Shown piece by piece: positions 4,701 to 6,819 of a stretch of DNA of 6,819 bases. The position numbers and the translations under genes are program-made. The first letter of the stretch is position 1. Every line of letters begins with the position of its first letter. The stretch is from positions 1 to 6,819 of the forward strand of contig JAIRML010000138.1 of assembly GCA_031258665.1 (NCBI GenBank). The letters are read 5' to 3'. The notes under the pieces were generated by a model. The model saw only the letters and a program-made list of their open reading frames with translations. It made no database searches and had not been told where the DNA came from. The stretch comes from Oscillospiraceae bacterium (GTDB lineage: Bacteria > Bacillota > Clostridia > Oscillospirales > UBA929).

Positions 4701-6819
4701 CTCAATGCCCGACAACAACTGGGCATCTGAGATCGACTACCAGGGCATCAAGTTTGACTTGGCAGAGGCCGACGAAAAGAATCTCGTTTCCGCGACAGGG
4801 CAGACCATCGATGCCGGCGCCGCCGACTACAGCAAGCTGTTCCTGGTCGGCGCGGCAGCCGGCACATCGGCCGTTTCCGGCGATTTCCGCGTGAATTACG
4901 CGTCAGAGGCCTATCTCCAAAACGGCAAAAGCGTTCCTTTGGGCGAAGCTGCGGGCAAGACGGTGGACGTATGGTACGATTATCTTGCGGACACAGACGA
5001 AGAGTGCCGCGTGATTGTTGCCGCCTATGACGCCGAAGGCCGCCTGTCCGCCGTTGAAACGACGACGGCGGCGCCGTCCCAGGGCGAACTGCGCGGCGTT
5101 GTACCAGCCGTCGATATCCCCGCCGAGACCGCCGTTGCGAATCTTTTCGTTTGGGACCCCGCGACACATGTCCCCGTCGACCTGGAAAAGATTTCTCAGA
5201 CCGAGACGATCCGTTTCGACGGCTGGCTCACCGATCTGTCCGGCTGGAACAAAGACGCCTGGATCGACACGAAGCCATATGTCTACGATACGATCGTGCA
5301 CGTGAACGACCACTACCACAGCAGCACCGGCACCAACAACTCGACCGAGGCCATGACGGTGGACAACTACCTGTTCGCCTACTCGATCGGCCTCACGCCT
5401 GACCGCGTCGTCGAGAGCGTCACCCTCCCGGATCAAAGCGGCATCAAGATCGCCGCGATGACCCTCGCGGGGAGCGATGTCGAAGATTTCGGCTGGGTGT
5501 ACGATTCGTCGAACGAACTGGTTCAGGAGCCGCCCGCCACGCCGCAGAATGTCAGCGCGACGCCGGTTTACAACGCGACGCAGCAGGGCGCCGACATCCT
5601 TGTCACATGGGACGGCGATCCCGACGTCATGAAGTACATGGTCTACGCCTCCACGGACCCCAACTTCGAACCGAGTTCAACCACGCTGGTCTCAAACCAA
5701 GGCAGCAGTCCGAGTTACATGCACCACACATACGGCAAACTCGAGACCGCCGGCCCCGTGGTCTACTACTACCGCGTGGTGGCCATCGGCAGAAACACGC
5801 TGACGTCTGCGGCATCGGCCCGTTCCAACGGCGCCGAGATCACGTACATCAACTACACTTGGTCAGTGGGTACGTCCACGGCCAGGGTGAACGCCGGCGC
5901 GCAGCAGTCGGGCGAGCAAGCCTACAAGGCCATCGACCAGAACCTGTGGACCAGCACGAGCGACAAGTGGTGCTGCACATCGGTCGGCAGCAACGGCTGG
6001 CTCAGGGTCGACCTCACCGGCAGGGCCGGCGAGACGGTGTCGCTCAACCGTTTCATACTGGTAAACTGCAATATTCTTGAGGGCTACGGCAACACGCGGG
6101 ATTATAGAATCTACTACAGCACGATGGACGACCCGGGCGCCGGCACGAAAAACCCCGGCGGCAACTGGAGCCTGGCGGTGCAGGTCACGGGCAACACCGA
6201 TACGATCCGCACCCACGACCTCGCCGCGCCGATTGAGGCCCGTTGGGTCATGCTGGTCATAGACGCCGGCGACGGCGGCAGCAGCGGCACGGTGCGCCAA
6301 TACGGTTTCTTCGCCCTCGGCAAACCGAACTATGCGGCTGTTTCGAGCGCGCTGAACCCCAGCGTGGCGGCCTCCGCCACGCCGGACGGCGCGACGCTCG
6401 AAGCCGGCTACGAGTACTACAACGCCGACGGCAAGACCGAAGGCGCGACGCAGTTCAAATGGGTCAAGACGGTGAACGGCGTGGAGACGGCCATACCCGG
6501 CGCGGTCGGCAAGACGCTCAGCCAAACGACGGCGGAACTGGCCGCGGCATCGTCATACAAAGTCCAGATCACCGTGTATGACGACGACGGCGCGCAGGGC
6601 GGGACGGCCAACGCGTCCCTCAGCACATACACCAACGTGATGGTCGGCGCCGCGGTGCTGAATCAAACGACGGCCAACGGGAGTGCCGCCAGCCTTGTCG
6701 ACGGCAACACCGGCACCAAGTGGGACGCGCCGACCAATGCGGCGTACAGCGGTTACCAGGGCCCGCTGCCGCATATCGCGACGCTTGACATGGGCGCGGC
6801 GAAGACGGTCCGCAACATT
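1783..6819 (+). CDS. Secreted multidomain GH38 alpha-mannosidase, 3'-truncated
   Basis: A predicted extracellular, zinc-dependent, retaining alpha-mannosidase releasing mannose from alpha-mannosides such as N-glycans or mannan. The frame is open for 1679 codons from a GTG with good ribosome binding context and runs off the right edge. Order: signal peptide (1-32, cut after AQA); GH38 catalytic, middle and C-terminal regions (about 39-928); a beta-rich module with an apparent insertion (about 935-1245); FN3-like (about 1250-1353); F5/8 type C (about 1355-1517); Ig-like (about 1520-1615); start of a second F5/8 type C (from about 1621). Expected catalytic residues are present: H48 and D50 in SHLDTSW, D142 in VEPDTNSPSGE, and H401 in NQMHDVLPG. 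Bare GH38 enzymes are roughly 850-1100 residues, so this one is greatly extended. A C-terminal anchor (sortase signal, SLH repeats or dockerin) could lie beyond the window. Its own leader and the hairpin upstream suggest separate transcription. Exact linkage preference is not readable. Confidence 0.93.
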   Translation, partial: MNSRICKRAGALLLCVALCVSLCVSLGAAAQAVTLDKSFQFYMVPNSHLDTSWQWPFQYTAENLLRTMYYNFTRSLDGNENYVFSTSASQHYKWAKDYYNENYYSSSTSNNDTHYRQIWDRIQKLVANGQLDITGGQTVEPDTNSPSGEAQVRSVLIADHFFEEEFGADKIPITGFLPDCFGFTGQYPQILLKSGMKYFVTSKLNWNDTNRNRDSDLFYWRALDGKSKVISYVLYKDYPSTDWNASSVQTAFDRNWQSGKSTNVKRAMGFFGSGDSGGGLPYSANPSGGNSYAAPATLNNSSAATVKMATCTQYFQDVEADIAAGTNGEALRYVDGEMYLEYHRGTYTSWSRMKRYNRKTEIMAEVAEKAATAAYYTGAVAGNSADKVMYAWDKVTINQMHDVLPGSAAPYQYYVAFNDHELAQNLLTSVQRNALVALAYRADTQVSGKPVFVYNPLSWERSGEVSAVLHYDGALPAGGIVLYDGDKAIFPSGIARNEAQGTLTVTFVASAVPAIGYKVFNAVESDAPAPASDLKVNGWVFENDFLKMTINPETGYISSLVNKKNGVESFAQGVGTEGGELHVYNDTGGSSWPAWDLIDSQVNKEPDTILDEAPISLEIIENNTEKVTIKVVKGYDQAIVTQYYTLRAGEDSVEVKLAADWFESNRLLKVSFPINASAEMATYETAYGSLQRPTTRDTSFSRARFEVPGHKYLDITDESGAYGVSVMNDAKYGFDSLKKTVNGTTFVRSRISVVRTPQSGPLSASAYGPSPATIDSGPMEFVYSIYPHAGSWEDAKSVNKGFELNYPLTAIEAQKNEGVLGSAKSFASSDKSNAIITVFKNQNDKPDDPNTVILRLYESSGRDTEGVTVTLPGHVLTAKEVNMIEHDYDPAYMAAYGVGGKAIAIDGDKITFDLGKYEILTIELTLAPAGLAPMPEIKQEAVALPYDLQGTSPNANRRAGFFQGSGTATSPGLSMPDNNWASEIDYQGIKFDLAEADEKNLVSATGQTIDAGAADYSKLFLVGAAAGTSAVSGDFRVNYASEAYLQNGKSVPLGEAAGKTVDVWYDYLADTDEECRVIVAAYDAEGRLSAVETTTAAPSQGELRGVVPAVDIPAETAVANLFVWDPATHVPVDLEKISQTETIRFDGWLTDLSGWNKDAWIDTKPYVYDTIVHVNDHYHSSTGTNNSTEAMTVDNYLFAYSIGLTPDRVVESVTLPDQSGIKIAAMTLAGSDVEDFGWVYDSSNELVQEPPATPQNVSATPVYNATQQGADILVTWDGDPDVMKYMVYASTDPNFEPSSTTLVSNQGSSPSYMHHTYGKLETAGPVVYYYRVVAIGRNTLTSAASARSNGAEITYINYTWSVGTSTARVNAGAQQSGEQAYKAIDQNLWTSTSDKWCCTSVGSNGWLRVDLTGRAGETVSLNRFILVNCNILEGYGNTRDYRIYYSTMDDPGAGTKNPGGNWSLAVQVTGNTDTIRTHDLAAPIEARWVMLVIDAGDGGSSGTVRQYGFFALGKPNYAAVSSALNPSVAASATPDGATLEAGYEYYNADGKTEGATQFKWVKTVNGVETAIPGAVGKTLSQTTAELAAASSYKVQITVYDDDGAQGGTANASLSTYTNVMVGAAVLNQTTANGSAASLVDGNTGTKWDAPTNAAYSGYQGPLPHIATLDMGAAKTVRNI
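1825..1860 (+). repeat. Three-fold 12-base degenerate tandem repeat in the signal peptide
   Basis: Three successive 12-base units starting at 1825, 1837 and 1849 each begin TGCGT and encode CVAL, CVSL and CVSL (residues 15-26). They form the hydrophobic core of the signal peptide, which has basic residues at 4, 7 and 8 and an A-Q-A cleavage site at 30-32. None of the three cysteines sits in a good lipobox (the residue before each Cys is Leu), so ordinary signal peptidase I processing is more likely than lipoprotein anchoring. Third-position differences between units suggest an old expansion or convergence on a simple hydrophobic pattern. Confidence 0.7.
1897..4566 (+). other. GH38 catalytic, middle and C-terminal domains of the mannosidase
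   Basis: The N-terminal catalytic domain opens with NSHLDTSWQW (H48 and D50, zinc ligands by family analogy). It continues through GGQTVEPDTNSPSGE, where D142 is the expected nucleophile, and GFLPDCFGF with D179, followed by VTSKLNWND. The middle domain shows LEYHRGTYTS (340-349) and the RxKRYNRKTE stretch, then NQMHDVLPG, where H401 is the expected last zinc ligand. From about residue 430 (VFVYNPLSWER) to EILTIELTL (about 919-927) is the beta-sandwich C-terminal part typical of GH38. No key residue appears lost, so an active enzyme is expected. Confidence 0.9.
4585..5517 (+). other. Beta-rich module after GH38, apparently split by an inserted module
   Basis: The start (VALPYDLQGTSPNANR, then GFFQGSG, IDYQGIKFDL and GQTIDAGAADYSKLFLVGAA) and the end (DGWLTDLSGWN, then DHYHSSTG, NYLFAYSIGL and ESVTLPDQSGIKIAAMTLAG) resemble the two halves of one beta-rich accessory module that I recall following catalytic domains in bacterial GH38 and related glycosidases. 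Between them, about residues 1038-1144 (bases 4894-5214), lies a different pattern: CRVIVAAYDAEGRLSAV and, later, ANLFVWDPATHVPVD. That pattern resembles a small module found in many secreted Clostridia proteins. The halves and the insert are recognised from pattern memory, not from alignment. Function is unknown; a carbohydrate-binding or structural role is likely. Confidence 0.6.
5530..5841 (+). other. Fibronectin type III-like domain
   Basis: The stretch begins PATPQNVSATPV and shows ADILVTWDGD, then KYMVYAST and VYYYRVVAIGRNTLTSAASA. This is the usual FN3 order of a leading proline, the conserved Trp in strand B, the Tyr-x-Val-Tyr strand and a closing Tyr-Tyr-Arg-Val strand. In secreted glycosidases such domains act as spacers between catalytic and binding domains. 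Confidence 0.75.
5845..6333 (+). other. F5/8 type C (CBM32-like) carbohydrate-binding domain 1
   Basis: The domain runs from about residue 1355 to 1517. It shows AYKAIDQNLWTS, then DKWCC, then GWLRVDLTG, then NRFILVNC, NTRDYRIYYS and ARWVMLVIDAG, the order seen in discoidin-like domains attached to Clostridia enzymes that act on host glycans. Two adjacent cysteines (1397-1398) and a third near 1429 (VNCN) could form a disulfide outside the cell. Sugar or cell-surface binding is inferred from the family. Confidence 0.78.
6340..6627 (+). other. Ig-like domain between the two F5/8 type C domains
   Basis: About residues 1520-1615. The pattern GYEYYNADGKTEGATQFKW, then AIPGAVGKTLSQT, then YKVQITVYDDDGAQGG matches bacterial Ig-like modules, often repeated in cell-surface proteins, with the usual Tyr-strand, Asp-Gly loop, Trp and closing Val-x-Asp strand. 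Likely a rigid spacer. Confidence 0.6.
6643..6819 (+). other. Start of a second F5/8 type C domain, cut by the right edge
   Basis: From about residue 1621 the order VMVGAAVLNQT, ASLVDGNTGTKWDAP, then ATLDMGAAKTVRNI matches the first third of an F5/8 type C domain: an Asp-Gly-x-x-x-Thr-x-Trp turn followed by a Leu-Asp-x-Gly strand. It is clearly divergent from the first copy, so it is not a recent duplication. A second binding domain would raise avidity for multivalent glycans. Confidence 0.65.

Noticed and set aside
5845..6819. Recent duplication of the two F5/8 type C domains
   Set aside because: The copies share only the family pattern and no near-identical DNA, so they are old or independently acquired.

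Overview
The window looks like a piece of a GC-rich bacterial chromosome or metagenomic contig. Purine-rich Shine-Dalgarno sites, GTG/ATG starts, a Cof-type HAD phosphatase packed against an RluA-type pseudouridine synthase, and a huge secreted modular glycosidase together suggest a high-GC gut-type Bacillota (Clostridia). This placement is an inference; the window holds no taxonomic marker such as rRNA.

Layout, all on the + strand: (1) bases 2-745, the 3' part of an RluA/RluD-family 23S rRNA pseudouridine synthase, cut by the left edge. (2) 732-1538, a complete Cof-type HAD hydrolase whose start overlaps the preceding stop by 14 bases, so the two are probably co-transcribed and translationally coupled. 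(3) 1539-1782, an intergenic region with a perfect 13-bp hairpin just after the HAD gene (probable terminator), a candidate -10 box and a purine-rich leader. (4) 1783 to the right edge, one uninterrupted reading frame of 1679 codons with no stop. It encodes a secreted, multidomain GH38 alpha-mannosidase and is cut by the right edge.

The mannosidase is the centre of interest. In order it has a signal peptide with a three-fold C-V-A/S-L repeat, a GH38 catalytic region with the zinc and nucleophile motifs intact, a beta-rich module that appears split by a roughly 107-residue inserted module, an FN3-like domain, an F5/8 type C (CBM32-like) domain, an Ig-like domain, and the beginning of a second F5/8 type C domain. 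This architecture fits extracellular trimming of alpha-mannosides such as host N-glycans or mannan, with the accessory domains holding the enzyme on glycans or the cell surface. The two upstream genes are housekeeping-type and separated from it by the hairpin, so I see no functional link between them.

I found no RNA genes, CRISPR arrays, insertion sequences or phage genes, and no clearly new multi-gene system. The long open frames on the opposite strand read as shadows of GC-rich coding sequence.
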